Assembly (NCBI GenBank): GCA_028697885.1
Contig: JAQVER010000019.1
Span: forward strand, 1 to 46,501
Direction of reading: 5' to 3'
Length of the DNA: 46,501 bases
Origin: Desulfocapsaceae bacterium
GTDB taxonomy: Bacteria; Desulfobacterota; Desulfobulbia; Desulfobulbales; Desulfocapsaceae
Shown here one piece after another: positions 1 to 8,576 of this stretch; the stretch's first letter is position 1, and each line of letters starts with the position of its first letter. The position numbers were made by a program, and so were the translations under genes. The notes below the pieces were generated by a model, which made no database searches, had not been told where the DNA came from, and saw nothing but the letters and a program-made list of their open reading frames with translations.

Positions 1-428
1 ATGGAAAGCTCTGGAGCTTACTCCATATGCACACTGCTGCCAGTTGTAATCCTGAACTGTTGCAGCCAGAAAGTCCCGGCGTTCATATCGTTATGGAGGG
101 CCGTGAAGTCTTCAAGTATGCGGTTAAGGCAATGGAAGAGGCTGTGTTGGCCCTTTTGGAGCAAGAGCAGATCCCTCTTGATGCCATCAGGTTGGTCATT
201 CCACATCAGGCTAATATCCGTATTTTGAATAAGTTGGTTGAACGTTTAGGAATCGGTGCAGAAAAAGTTATCATAAATGTCCAAAAATATGGTAATACGT
301 CAGCAGCTTCCATTCCCATCGCCCTTGATGAAGCAAATCGGGCTTCCATGATTCAAGATGGTGATATCGTTTTATTTTGTTCCTTTGGTGGCGGTTTTAC
401 CTGGGGCGCAACTCTGGTCAGATGGTAA
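1..428 (+). CDS. fabH: 3-oxoacyl-ACP synthase III (FabH), C-terminal part
   Basis: This is the 3' end of a ketoacyl-ACP synthase III gene cut by the left window edge; the reading frame is open from base 3. FabH condenses acetyl-CoA (or another acyl-CoA primer) with malonyl-ACP to start fatty-acid synthesis in the cytoplasm. Two of the three catalytic residues are visible: the His in an HQAN motif (about base 210) and the Asn in a GNTSAAS motif (about base 290). The end, with a GGGFTWGA stretch, matches the family C terminus. The active-site Cys lies outside the window. The gene leads the fab operon; fabD is not between it and fabG, where it often sits in related bacteria. The family assignment is firm. 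Confidence 0.93.
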   Translation, partial: GKLWSLLHMHTAASCNPELLQPESPGVHIVMEGREVFKYAVKAMEEAVLALLEQEQIPLDAIRLVIPHQANIRILNKLVERLGIGAEKVIINVQKYGNTSAASIPIALDEANRASMIQDGDIVLFCSFGGGFTWGATLVRW

Positions 429-538
429 GTGATTGTTCGAAAATTGTATTGATCTTGAACTAACGGGAATGAATTAGGTTTTCGTAAGAGATTGATCTGA
501 GCAACCTTTTATGAACGGCTTCTCAGGAGGAGACAAGA

Positions 539-1693
539 TTGGATTATTTTTTATCTGAAGAACAAGAGATGATTGTGGAAATAGCTCGTCAAATAACGGA
601 TGAGCGTATTATCCCGCAGCGGGCTGAGCTTGATGAAAAGGATGAATTCCCGCGGGCAATCCTTGGTGAGATGGCTCGGGCAGACCTCTTCGGGGTCCCT
701 ATTCCGGAAGAATTTGGTGGCTTTGGCGGAGGTTGTCTTGATATCGTTCTGGCCCTGGAACAGTTGGGTCGAGGGTGTATTGGTGTGGGTACCGCCTTTG
801 CTGCAAGTTCGCTTGGCATCTATCCCATTCTTATTGCCGGATCTCAAGAGATGCGTGAAAAGTATCTTCCGGATGTGGCTAGTGGAAAGAAATTTGCTGC
901 CTTTGGTTTGACCGAGGCAAATGCCGGTTCTGATGCCTCAGGCATCCAGACGACGGCGGTGCTGGATGGTGATGAGTGGGTCTTAAACGGCACCAAACAA
1001 TGGATCACCAATGGCGGTGAGGCCCAAATCTATACAGTGGTGGCCATCACCGACCGGAGCAAGGGAGCGCGTGGCGCATCCATGCTGGTGGTTGAGGAGG
1101 GTGATCCAGGTTTTAGTTGTGGCCCGAAAGAGAAAAAGATGGGGATCAGGGCCTCATCCACTACCGAGCTTATTTTTAAAGATTGCCGAATTCCCAAAGA
1201 TCGCTTGATTGGTCGCAAGGGAACCGGTTTTATAACCGTCATGAAGACCCTTGACTCTTCCAGGCCAGGGATTGCCGCGTTGGGTTTGGGCTTGGCGCAG
1301 GGGGCACTTGATGAGGCTGCCAGTTACGCCAAACAGCGTGTCCAGTTCGGGAAGCCCATCATGGCCTTCCAAGCAGTTCAGCATATGCTCGCCGATATGG
1401 CCATTCAGCTTGAGGCGGCGCGGTCGCTTGTCTATGGTGCGGCCAGGCATATCGATGCCCATCCTAATAATATGTCCAAGGTTTCTTCAATGTGCAAGGT
1501 CTTTGCCACGGATATGGCCATGAAGGTAGCCACTGACGCCGTACAGGTAATGGGTGGATATGGCTATATGCGTGAATATCCCGTGGAGAAAATGATGAGG
1601 GATGCCAAAATCCTGCAGATATATGAGGGCACCAATCAGATTCAGCGCAATGTTGTTGGACAGGAACTGAACAAGGAGTATACCCGCGCCTGA
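539..1693 (+). CDS. Acyl-CoA dehydrogenase in the fatty-acid operon
   Basis: A 384-residue FAD enzyme of the short/medium-chain acyl-CoA dehydrogenase family, full length. These enzymes interconvert acyl-CoA and trans-2-enoyl-CoA and exchange electrons with Etf. The FAD-binding stretch with GLTEANAGSDASG lies near residues 123-135 and a WITNGG motif near 155-160. The C-terminal IYEGTNQIQR motif places the catalytic Glu at residue 363. The start is TTG at 539, chosen because a perfect AGGAGG (525-530) lies 8 bases upstream and no closer ATG fits. etfB and etfA follow directly, so the electron partner is encoded in the same operon. Its position inside a biosynthetic fab operon is odd: it may act as an enoyl reductase on ACP or CoA thioesters instead of in beta-oxidation. 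That role is inference; the family is clear. Confidence 0.93.
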   Translation: MDYFLSEEQEMIVEIARQITDERIIPQRAELDEKDEFPRAILGEMARADLFGVPIPEEFGGFGGGCLDIVLALEQLGRGCIGVGTAFAASSLGIYPILIAGSQEMREKYLPDVASGKKFAAFGLTEANAGSDASGIQTTAVLDGDEWVLNGTKQWITNGGEAQIYTVVAITDRSKGARGASMLVVEEGDPGFSCGPKEKKMGIRASSTTELIFKDCRIPKDRLIGRKGTGFITVMKTLDSSRPGIAALGLGLAQGALDEAASYAKQRVQFGKPIMAFQAVQHMLADMAIQLEAARSLVYGAARHIDAHPNNMSKVSSMCKVFATDMAMKVATDAVQVMGGYGYMREYPVEKMMRDAKILQIYEGTNQIQRNVVGQELNKEYTRA

Positions 1694-1714
1694 ACGGTCG
1701 GATAAGGAAATGAT

Positions 1715-2494
1715 ATGAAAATCATTGTTTGTATTAAACAAGTGCCTGATGCCAAGGACGTTCGTCTTGATCCCAAAACGAATACCTTGGCCCGCGAAGG
1801 TGTGCAGTCGATCATGAATCCTTATGATCAGCATGCAGTGGAAGAGGCTGTACGCTTAAAAGAACTTCTGGGTGGTGAGGTTACGGTCCTGAGTATGGGG
1901 CCGCCTCAGGCCGAAGAAGTCCTCAGGCAGGCTATATCTTGTGGCGCGGATCACGCCGTGGTGGTCTCGGACCGGGCTTTTGCCGGTGCCGATACCTGGG
2001 CTACTTCGTATACGCTGGCCAAGGCTGTCAATGTTATTGGCGCCTTTGATCTTGTCTTGTGTGGAAAACAGGCAATCGATGGTGATACGGCCCAGGTCGG
2101 CCCAGGGCTTGCCATGCGTCTACAGATTCCCTATGTGACGTGTGTACAGAAGGTACGTGAAGCCACTAATTCAGGGCTGGTTCTGGAACGGATGATGGAT
2201 GATGGCTATGATGTCCTTGCCCTCGATTTTCCCGCCTTGCTGACTGTGGTGAAAAATATTAATGAGCCCCGGGTTCCGTCTCTCAAAGGAAAAATGCGGG
2301 CCAAGAAGGTGGAAATCAGAAAGTTGACGGCGGCTGATATTGGTGCTGATCCTGCCTTTATTGGTCTTCCTGGTTCTCCAACTCAGGTTGTAAAGGTTTT
2401 TCCTCCGGAAGCTCGGTGTATACGTACCGTTTTTACGGGAAGTCTTGATGAGCAGATCGGGCAGCTTGTTGACAGTTTACAATCGTATCTATAA
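1715..2494 (+). CDS. etfB: Electron transfer flavoprotein, beta subunit
   Basis: A 259-residue EtfB, full length. With EtfA it forms a soluble flavoprotein that passes electrons between acyl-CoA dehydrogenases and other carriers. The N terminus (KIIVCIKQVPDAKDVR) and the nucleotide-binding stretch GKQAIDGDTAQVGP (about residues 116-129) are typical. The SDRAFAGADT segment resembles Etfs of the clostridial butyryl-CoA dehydrogenase type, several of which perform electron bifurcation; that resemblance is by eye only. AAGGAA (1704-1709) precedes the ATG. The gene begins 21 bases after the dehydrogenase stop and etfA follows 20 bases later, so the three genes form one transcription unit. Confidence 0.94.
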   Translation: MKIIVCIKQVPDAKDVRLDPKTNTLAREGVQSIMNPYDQHAVEEAVRLKELLGGEVTVLSMGPPQAEEVLRQAISCGADHAVVVSDRAFAGADTWATSYTLAKAVNVIGAFDLVLCGKQAIDGDTAQVGPGLAMRLQIPYVTCVQKVREATNSGLVLERMMDDGYDVLALDFPALLTVVKNINEPRVPSLKGKMRAKKVEIRKLTAADIGADPAFIGLPGSPTQVVKVFPPEARCIRTVFTGSLDEQIGQLVDSLQSYL

Positions 2495-2514
2495 TTCAGT
2501 CTGGAGAAAACAAA

Positions 2515-3708
2515 ATGTTGATTATAGATAAAGAACTATGTATCGGTTGCGGCATCTGTGAGAGCGCCTGTCCCTTTGGTGCCATTAGCGTTGTTGATGG
2601 TTGTGCCGTGGTGGCTGACGGCTGTACTCTGTGTGGTTCCTGTGTGGAGATGTGTGATGCTGGTGCCTTGCAGATTGAAGGGGCTGAAAAAAACGCTTCC
2701 CTGGATCTTGCCAGCTGGTCCGGGGTCTGGGTCTATTGCGAATTCAGGCGTGGAGCCCTGGCACCTGTTTCTCTGGAGTTGTTGGGTGCAGGCCGCAGAC
2801 TGGCGGATATCCGTAACGTGCTTTTATCCGCCGTCTTGATTGGTTCTGAAACCGGTGATACGGCACAGCAACTCATAGGTCATGGAGCCGATACGGTGTA
2901 CCGGATTGATGATCCGGCGCTGGCCCATTTTACCGATGAGGCCTATGGCACGATCATGACCGCTCTTATTCAACAACATAAACCGGAAATTGTCCTTGCT
3001 GGAGCGACTGCTATTGGCCGTTCTTTTATTCCGGGTGTTGCCACAAACTTAGGGGCTGGCCTTACTGCTGATTGTACCCAGCTGGCCATCCGCGAGGAAG
3101 ACGGTGCTTTGCTGCAGACACGACCTGCTTTTGGTGGCAATATCATGGCGACTATTGTCTGTCCGAATTCAAGGCCGCAGATGTCCACAGTACGTCCCAA
3201 GGTCATGCAGGCCCTGGCCTTTGATGCTGAGCGGCAAGGGAACATTGTTGAGGTAAAACCAACGGCTGAGCAACTTGCAACTCGGGTACGGGTCATGGAG
3301 TCTGTGGTTTCGGAAGAGGATAATGTGAATATTCAGGAAGCTGATATTCTGGTTGCTGGAGGTCGTGGACTTGATAGCGCCAAAGGATTTACCCTGATGC
3401 GAGAGCTTGCTGACTCACTTGGTGGCGCGATTGCTGCTACCCGGGCAGTTGTAGATGCCGGCTGGATCGCTTATCCCCATCAGGTCGGGCAGACCGGTAA
3501 GACGGTGGCCCCCAAGCTATACATTGCCTGCGGTATCTCCGGGGCAGTACAGCACGTGGCTGGCATGCAGTCGGCAGAGACCATTGTTGCCATTAATCGG
3601 GATAAGGATGCCCCTATCTTTGATGTGGCTGATTTTGGACTGGTGGGCGATCTCTTTGAGATCGTACCTAAACTTCTTACGAAAATTGAGGAGCGTCGCA
3701 AGTCATGA
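2515..3708 (+). CDS. etfA: EtfA with N-terminal 2[4Fe-4S] ferredoxin domain
   Basis: A 397-residue Etf alpha subunit with an added N-terminal ferredoxin domain. Cys 9, 12, 15, 19 ([12 protein letters not shown]) and Cys 37, 40, 43, 47 ([11 protein letters not shown]) can hold two [4Fe-4S] clusters. The Etf part starts near residue 70 and ends with the FAD-binding region (GLDSAKGF, then [25 protein letters not shown] near residues 320-350). Such ferredoxin-Etf fusions are known, for example CarE of the caffeyl-CoA reductase complex in Acetobacterium woodii. The fusion suggests direct exchange with ferredoxin or another low-potential carrier. The stop overlaps the fabG start by 4 bases, coupling this redox protein to the fatty-acid genes. 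Confidence 0.94.
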   Translation: MLIIDKELCIGCGICESACPFGAISVVDGCAVVADGCTLCGSCVEMCDAGALQIEGAEKNASLDLASWSGVWVYCEFRRGALAPVSLELLGAGRRLADIRNVLLSAVLIGSETGDTAQQLIGHGADTVYRIDDPALAHFTDEAYGTIMTALIQQHKPEIVLAGATAIGRSFIPGVATNLGAGLTADCTQLAIREEDGALLQTRPAFGGNIMATIVCPNSRPQMSTVRPKVMQALAFDAERQGNIVEVKPTAEQLATRVRVMESVVSEEDNVNIQEADILVAGGRGLDSAKGFTLMRELADSLGGAIAATRAVVDAGWIAYPHQVGQTGKTVAPKLYIACGISGAVQHVAGMQSAETIVAINRDKDAPIFDVADFGLVGDLFEIVPKLLTKIEERRKS

Positions 3709-4448
3709 GTCTTACCGGAAAAACAGCACTAGTGACGGGTGGAAGCCGTGGTATAGGGCGTGCCATATGCCATCGCGTCAGTGCTCTGGGCGCCCATGTG
3801 TACATTAATTATGTGTCGAACCCCGCAGCGGCCGAAGAAACCAAAAAGATGATTCAGGACGCAGGTGGACGGGCGGATATAATCTGTTTTAATGTAGCAG
3901 ACGGCGAACAGGTACAGGAAGCCCTCAAACAGATAGTTACAGAGGCTGGATCTCTTGATGTCCTTGTTAATAACGCGGGGATCACCCGGGATGGCCTGCT
4001 GGCCAGAATGAAAGAGTCTGATTGGGACCTAGTCATCGATACTAACTTGAAAGGTGCCTTCCTTTGTGCCAAGGCTGCATCTCGGTCAATGATGAAAAAT
4101 AAATGGGGGCGGATTGTCAATATCACCTCAGTTATTGGTTTTTCTGGAAATGCCGGCCAGATTAATTATGCTGCAGCCAAGGCCGGACTTGTCGGGTTGA
4201 CCAAGTCAATGGCCAGAGAGTTTGCCTCAAGGAATATTACGGTGAACGGAGTTGCTCCCGGTTATATTGTGACTGATATGACAAGTTCTTTGTCTGAGGA
4301 AATTCAGGAAAAGATCAAAAGAGAAATTCCCTTGGCTGCGTTGGGAACACCTGAAGACGTTGCCGGAGCAGTTGCCTATTTGCTAGGCCATGATGCTCGT
4401 TATGTGACAGGACAGGTCTTGCATGTTAATGGTGGTATGTATATGTAA
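3705..4448 (+). CDS. fabG: 3-oxoacyl-ACP reductase
   Basis: A 247-residue short-chain dehydrogenase that reduces 3-oxoacyl-ACP to 3-hydroxyacyl-ACP with NADPH in the fatty-acid elongation cycle. The cofactor motif GGSRGIG is at residues 12-18, NNAG at 89-92, and the catalytic set Ser142, Tyr155 and Lys159 is intact. The C terminus ends with [12 protein letters not shown], as in FabG. The ATG overlaps the etfA stop by 4 bases, so translation is probably coupled. acpP follows after 94 bases. The length equals the usual FabG length. Confidence 0.95.
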   Translation: MSLTGKTALVTGGSRGIGRAICHRVSALGAHVYINYVSNPAAAEETKKMIQDAGGRADIICFNVADGEQVQEALKQIVTEAGSLDVLVNNAGITRDGLLARMKESDWDLVIDTNLKGAFLCAKAASRSMMKNKWGRIVNITSVIGFSGNAGQINYAAAKAGLVGLTKSMAREFASRNITVNGVAPGYIVTDMTSSLSEEIQEKIKREIPLAALGTPEDVAGAVAYLLGHDARYVTGQVLHVNGGMYM

Positions 4449-4455
4449 ATAGAGT

Positions 4456-4476
4456 AGGGGGATGGTTCCCCTGACG
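4456..4476 (+). other. Small hairpin between fabG and acpP
   Basis: AGGGG (4456-4460) and CCCCT (4468-4472) form a 5-pair stem with a 7-base loop, followed by GACGTTTT. It is too weak and its T run too short to call an intrinsic terminator. It could protect or partly terminate the fabG transcript before acpP, which usually needs a higher transcript level. Confidence 0.3.
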
Positions 4477-4542
4477 TTTTAAATTGATTTTCTGGATTGT
4501 ATTTTTTGTTTTTATTAACGTATAAAAAAATGGGAGAAAAAA

Positions 4543-4773
4543 ATGGCGATAGATCAACAGATGGTCGATATTATTGTTGAGCAGTTGAGTGTAGAAAAAG
4601 ATAAAGTAGTTCCCAACGCCTCATTTGTGGATGATCTTGGCGCTGATTCACTGGATCTTGTGGAGTTGATTATGGCCATGGAAGAAGCCTTTGATGTTGA
4701 AATTCCTGATGAAGATGCCGAGAAAATCAATACAGTGCAAAATGCCATTGATTATATTAATAAGCTTAAGTAG
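4543..4773 (+). CDS. acpP: Acyl carrier protein
   Basis: A 76-residue acidic acyl carrier protein, the soluble carrier of growing acyl chains. The phosphopantetheine attachment site is Ser36 in the DSLD motif, followed by the recognition helix with [10 protein letters not shown]. Length and charge pattern match bacterial AcpP. A GGGAG ribosome-binding site (4532-4536) lies 6 bases before the ATG. Position between fabG and fabF is the classic arrangement. Confidence 0.97.
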   Translation: MAIDQQMVDIIVEQLSVEKDKVVPNASFVDDLGADSLDLVELIMAMEEAFDVEIPDEDAEKINTVQNAIDYINKLK

Positions 4774-4864
4774 TCTGAATTAAGCATGAAAATTGGACTT
4801 TCGTGGAACGCGAGAGCCTCTTGTATTGGTGAGAAACAAATATGTTGGCCTGAGGGGAGTTTAC

Positions 4865-6109
4865 ATGGCAAGGCGTAGAGTTGTGGTTACAGGAGTTGGT
4901 CTGGTAACACCGCTCGGTACTGGGACACAAAAAACTTGGGGAAATATCTGTGCCGGAAGCAGTGGTGTCGGCCTTATCACCCGATTTGATACCAGTGATT
5001 ATGCGGTAAAGATTGCAGCAGAGGTAAAGGATTTTCAGGTAGAAGATTTTATTGAGAAAAAACTTGCCAAGCACCTTGACCTTTTTGTGCAGTATGCCAT
5101 TGCTGCTGCCAGGATGGCGTTTGACGACAGTGGGGCCATCATCGATGAGAGCAATTGTCAGCGGGTAGGAGTTATTACCGGTTGTGGTATGGGGGGGCTC
5201 CCGACCATTGAGCAGAATCATCTGAACTGCCTTGAGCGAGGGGCAAAAAGGATTTCACCCTTCTTTATTCCCATGGCCATTCCTAATATGCCTTCTGGTC
5301 ATATCTCCATGCAACTGGGAGCGAAAGGACCCAATCTTGCCCTTTCAACTGCCTGTGCAGCAGGGACCCATGCCGTGGGTGAGGCCTATCGCTCAATTGT
5401 GTATGGTACCTGTGATATGGTGATTACTGGTGGTACGGAGTCTGTAATCTGTCCCCTTGGTGTTGGTGGGTTCAGTGCCATGAAAGCGCTTTCCACGCGT
5501 AATGATGCACCAGAACAGGCTTCCCGGCCTTTTGATAAAGATCGGGATGGCTTTGTTATGTCTGAGGGGTCAGGGATGCTCATTATTGAAGAGTTGGAGC
5601 ACGCCCTGAAACGAGGTGCGCCGATTTATGCGGAAATAACCGGGTATGGTGCCAGCAGTGATGCTTATCATATCGCCGCTCCACCTGAAAACGGTGAAGG
5701 AGCGGCGCGCTGTATACGTATGGCCCTTCTGGATGCGGGTCTGTCTCCTGAAGATATCGATTATATTAATGCCCATGGGACTTCTACCCCGTTAAATGAT
5801 CGATGTGAAACCCAGGCCATTAAAACGGTTTTTGGTGATCATGCCAGAAAGCTTGCCATAAGTTCCACAAAATCTATGACCGGTCATATGCTGGGTGCTG
5901 CCGGCGGGATTGAAGCGGCATTTACGGCTCTCAGTGTTCGAGAACAGATCGCACCGCCGACGATGAATTTGGAGGAAGCAAGTCCTGAATGTGATCTTGA
6001 TTATGTGCCGAATCAGGCCAGAAAGATGGAGATTCGGGCTGCTATCTCCAATTCCTTTGGATTCGGAGGCACCAACGGTGTTATCGTCATGCAGCGCTTT
6101 AAAGATTAA
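4865..6109 (+). CDS. fabF: 3-oxoacyl-ACP synthase II
   Basis: A 414-residue beta-ketoacyl-ACP synthase II that elongates acyl-ACP with malonyl-ACP. The catalytic triad is Cys164 (STACAAG), His304 (NAHGTSTP) and His341 (TKSMTGHMLGAAGG), at almost the same positions as in E. coli FabF. The open frame extends upstream to 4793, but the ATG at 4865 is chosen because GAGGGGAG lies just before it and MARRRVVVTG is the usual N terminus. The upstream extension has no family counterpart. It closes the fab part of the operon and is followed by rpiB. Confidence 0.96.
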   Translation: MARRRVVVTGVGLVTPLGTGTQKTWGNICAGSSGVGLITRFDTSDYAVKIAAEVKDFQVEDFIEKKLAKHLDLFVQYAIAAARMAFDDSGAIIDESNCQRVGVITGCGMGGLPTIEQNHLNCLERGAKRISPFFIPMAIPNMPSGHISMQLGAKGPNLALSTACAAGTHAVGEAYRSIVYGTCDMVITGGTESVICPLGVGGFSAMKALSTRNDAPEQASRPFDKDRDGFVMSEGSGMLIIEELEHALKRGAPIYAEITGYGASSDAYHIAAPPENGEGAARCIRMALLDAGLSPEDIDYINAHGTSTPLNDRCETQAIKTVFGDHARKLAISSTKSMTGHMLGAAGGIEAAFTALSVREQIAPPTMNLEEASPECDLDYVPNQARKMEIRAAISNSFGFGGTNGVIVMQRFKD

Positions 6110-6151
6110 GAAAAATAGGCAAGAAAAAGGCCTGTTATACTGGAGTTTGAT

Positions 6152-6583
6152 GTGAAAATAGCAATTGGCGCAGATCATGGTGGCTTTCACCTGAAAGAGA
6201 TGGTTCGTTCACTGGTGGATGAATTAGGACATGAAGTTGAGGATCTGGGCTGTTATTCTACTTCCTCCGTTGATTACCCTGATCTTGCCGCCTTGGTCTG
6301 TGAAAAGGTTGATGCCGGTGCTGTTGATCGTGGAATTTTGATCTGTGGAACGGGGCTTGGCATGTCCATGGCTGCCAATCGCTATGCGCATGTGCGAGCT
6401 GCCCTCTGTCATGATCACTATACTGCCCAAATGAGTCGTGAACATAATAATGCCAACGTGCTTTGTATGGGAGAAAGGGTTATTGGTCAGGGCGTTGCTG
6501 AGGATATTGTCCGGACTTGGTTGGCGGTGGATTTCAGTGGCGGGCGCCATCTGGGTCGTATTGAACTGTACAGTAAATGTTGA
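6152..6583 (+). CDS. rpiB: Ribose-5-phosphate isomerase B
   Basis: A 143-residue RpiB/LacAB-family isomerase that interconverts ribose 5-phosphate and ribulose 5-phosphate. GADHGG (6-11) and CGTGLGMSMAANR (65-77), with Cys65 as the expected catalytic base, identify the family. The start is GTG at 6152; the overlapping ATG at 6150 runs straight into a stop, and TGGAG (6141-6145) is the ribosome-binding site. It begins 42 bases after fabF and is followed by an intrinsic terminator, so it is probably the last gene of the fab operon. Confidence 0.95.
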   Translation: MKIAIGADHGGFHLKEMVRSLVDELGHEVEDLGCYSTSSVDYPDLAALVCEKVDAGAVDRGILICGTGLGMSMAANRYAHVRAALCHDHYTAQMSREHNNANVLCMGERVIGQGVAEDIVRTWLAVDFSGGRHLGRIELYSKC

Positions 6584-6614
6584 CTCCGGGCGGTTTTAAA
6601 TAAAAGGAGTACTG

Positions 6615-6652
6615 GCCGGCATTGTGAATTTGAAATGCCGGCTTTTTCGTTT
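6615..6652 (+). terminator. Intrinsic terminator after rpiB
   Basis: A perfect 9-pair stem, GCCGGCATT (6615-6623) with AATGCCGGC (6634-6642), a 10-base loop, and a T-rich tail directly after. It lies 31 bases behind the rpiB stop and ends the fabH-to-rpiB transcription unit. Confidence 0.9.
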
Positions 6653-6691
6653 TAGGATCTGTTTAGAAATAGATATTGTACTCCTGACTAT

Positions 6692-6748
6692 TTGTTATGG
6701 TTTTTTATGGCGATTTTACCATCCATAACAATATTATTTTGTTATAAT
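6692..6748 (+). promoter_or_regulatory. Nested dyad and -10 element upstream of glyA
   Basis: TTGTTATGG (6692-6700) and CCATAACAA (6723-6731) form a perfect 9-base inverted repeat. Inside it ATGG (6707-6710) pairs with CCAT (6719-6722), directly next to the outer right arm. A perfect TATAAT lies at 6743-6748, but no good -35 sits 16-18 bases upstream. The dyad occupies the place of the -35 region, so it could be an operator, or the promoter could need an activator. Serves glyA, whose ATG is about 98 bases downstream. Confidence 0.45.
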
Positions 6749-6845
6749 GATTTTATGTAAGGTCAGTTTTGAACGACGGTTTCATCTGCCCATGAATAAG
6801 AAATCTGGTTGCTTGTCAACTGGAAAAGCAAAAGGTAATTCTGCT

Positions 6846-8093
6846 ATGAACGCATTGCAAAAAACAGATCCTGAAGTTTATAACAGTATCAAGCTCGAAT
6901 ATGAACGACAGAATAATCAGTTGGAGTTGATTGCCTCTGAAAATATAGCATCACAGGCAGTTCTTGAGGCCCAGGGCTCGATTTTTACCAATAAATACGC
7001 CGAGGGCTATCCGCAGAAACGATATTATGGTGGTTGTGATTACGCCGACCAGGTGGAAGCATTGGCTATTTCCCGGGCCAAGGAAATCTTCGGTGCCGAG
7101 TATGCTAATGTCCAACCCCATTCCGGATCTCAGGCCAATATGGCTGTTTATTTTGCCACCCTGAAACCAGGGGACAAGGTGCTGGGAATGGACCTTGCCC
7201 ATGGGGGGCATCTGACCCATGGCAGTGGGGTGAATTTTTCCGGGCAGCTGTTTAATTTTATTTCCTATGGTGTTGATCGTGATACCGAACAGATTAACAT
7301 GGAAAAAGTTGAACAATTTGCCTTTGAAAACAAGCCCAAGATGATTGTGGCCGGTGCCAGCGCTTATTCCCGTTTTATCGATTTTGCCGGATTCAGGAGA
7401 ATAGCCGATGAGATCGGTGCCTTGTTTATGGTGGATATGGCCCATATAGCCGGACTTGTAGCAGCTGGGGTTCACCCTTCTCCTGTTCCCTATGCGGATT
7501 TTGTGACGACAACGACCCATAAGACCTTGCGTGGTCCCAGAGGTGGGTTGATCTTGGCCCAAGAAAAATGGGGTAAGGTGCTTAACAGTCATATTTTCCC
7601 TGGAATACAGGGCGGTCCATTGATGCATGTTATTGCTGCCAAGGCCGTCGGCTTTAAAGAGGCTATGGGTGAGGCATTTAAGGAGGATCAGGTTCAGGTG
7701 GTGGAAAATGCCAAAGCCCTGGCCGCAGGCCTGATTGCCAAAAATTTCAGACTGGTTTCTGGCGGTACCGATAACCATCTTTTCCTTCTCGACCTGACGA
7801 ATAAGGATATTACCGGTAAAGAAGCGGAGGAACTTCTCGAGCAGGGGGGGCTTACCGTGAATAAGAACGCAATTCCCTTTGATACCAAGCCCAGGTTTGT
7901 GACCAGCGGTGTACGTATCGGAACGCCTACTGTAACCACTCGAGGATTAAAGATCCCTGAGATGTTGCTCATTGCCGATTGGATTGAGCGCGTTATTACT
8001 AAACGTGATCAGCAGACGATCGCTCAGGTGCGTCAGGAAGTACGTGAGCTGTGCGCAAAGTTCCCTCTTTCTGCCATTGTTGACCCTGTATAA
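6846..8093 (+). CDS. glyA: Serine hydroxymethyltransferase
   Basis: A 415-residue PLP enzyme that converts serine plus tetrahydrofolate to glycine plus 5,10-methylene-tetrahydrofolate. The PLP lysine is Lys226 in [14 protein letters not shown]; the N-terminal SENIAS (31-36) and the [13 protein letters not shown] stretch are diagnostic. The open frame continues upstream to 6747, overlapping the -10 element, so the ATG at 6846 is chosen: it gives the family's usual length and N terminus. Its ribosome-binding site is weak. It starts a new transcription unit with nrdR 12 bases downstream. Confidence 0.95.
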   Translation: MNALQKTDPEVYNSIKLEYERQNNQLELIASENIASQAVLEAQGSIFTNKYAEGYPQKRYYGGCDYADQVEALAISRAKEIFGAEYANVQPHSGSQANMAVYFATLKPGDKVLGMDLAHGGHLTHGSGVNFSGQLFNFISYGVDRDTEQINMEKVEQFAFENKPKMIVAGASAYSRFIDFAGFRRIADEIGALFMVDMAHIAGLVAAGVHPSPVPYADFVTTTTHKTLRGPRGGLILAQEKWGKVLNSHIFPGIQGGPLMHVIAAKAVGFKEAMGEAFKEDQVQVVENAKALAAGLIAKNFRLVSGGTDNHLFLLDLTNKDITGKEAEELLEQGGLTVNKNAIPFDTKPRFVTSGVRIGTPTVTTRGLKIPEMLLIADWIERVITKRDQQTIAQVRQEVRELCAKFPLSAIVDPV

Positions 8094-8105
8094 ATCGGTG
8101 AAACT

Positions 8106-8576
8106 ATGAAGTGTCCTTATTGTGGTCACCTTGATAACAAGGTTATTGATTCTCGTTTGAATAAAGAGAGTACCATTACCAGGCGTCGTCGGTCTTGTCT
8201 GGCCTGTAACCAGCGTTTTACCACTTATGAGCGGCTGGAAGTGATGATGCCGGTATTGGTGAAGAAAGATGGGCGGCGTGAAGCCTGGGATCGGCAGAAA
8301 ATGGTTGTCGGACTTGAAAAAGCCTGTGAAAAAAGACCAGTAAGTTGTGATGATATCGATGCCTTTGTTGATGAGATCGAAAAGAAACTCCAGGATCTGG
8401 GGTCAAAGGAGGTTTCGTCTGAGGTGATTGGTGAGTGGGTGATGGAGGATCTTGCTGATCTTGATGAGGTTGCCTATGTCCGTTTTGCCTCAGTGTATCG
8501 ACAGTTTAAGGATGTCAGTGAGTTCGTCGATGAGTTGAAGACACTGGTTGATGCCAGAGATACCAAAGAGGCGTAA
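8106..8576 (+). CDS. nrdR: Transcriptional repressor NrdR
   Basis: A 156-residue regulator of ribonucleotide reductase genes. The N-terminal zinc ribbon has Cys3, Cys6, Cys31 and Cys34 with the KVIDSR and RRRRSC blocks; residues about 49-139 form the ATP-cone that senses ATP/dATP. NrdR binds NrdR boxes upstream of nrd genes; none of those genes is in this window. It lies 12 bases after glyA, and ribD starts on the base after its stop, the order known from many proteobacteria. Confidence 0.96.
   Translation: MKCPYCGHLDNKVIDSRLNKESTITRRRRSCLACNQRFTTYERLEVMMPVLVKKDGRREAWDRQKMVVGLEKACEKRPVSCDDIDAFVDEIEKKLQDLGSKEVSSEVIGEWVMEDLADLDEVAYVRFASVYRQFKDVSEFVDELKTLVDARDTKEA

Noticed and set aside
4497-4526. 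TTGTAT-N18-TATAAA as an acpP promoter
   Set aside because: Transcription would start about 10 bases before the ATG, inside the ribosome-binding site; the matches are likely chance in AT-rich DNA.
4793-4864. N-terminal extension of FabF
   Set aside because: The upstream codons have no family counterpart and a better ribosome-binding site lies at the ATG at 4865.
6951-7778. 275-codon open frame antisense to glyA
   Set aside because: Glycine/histidine-rich shadow of a strongly conserved coding gene with no recognisable motif.
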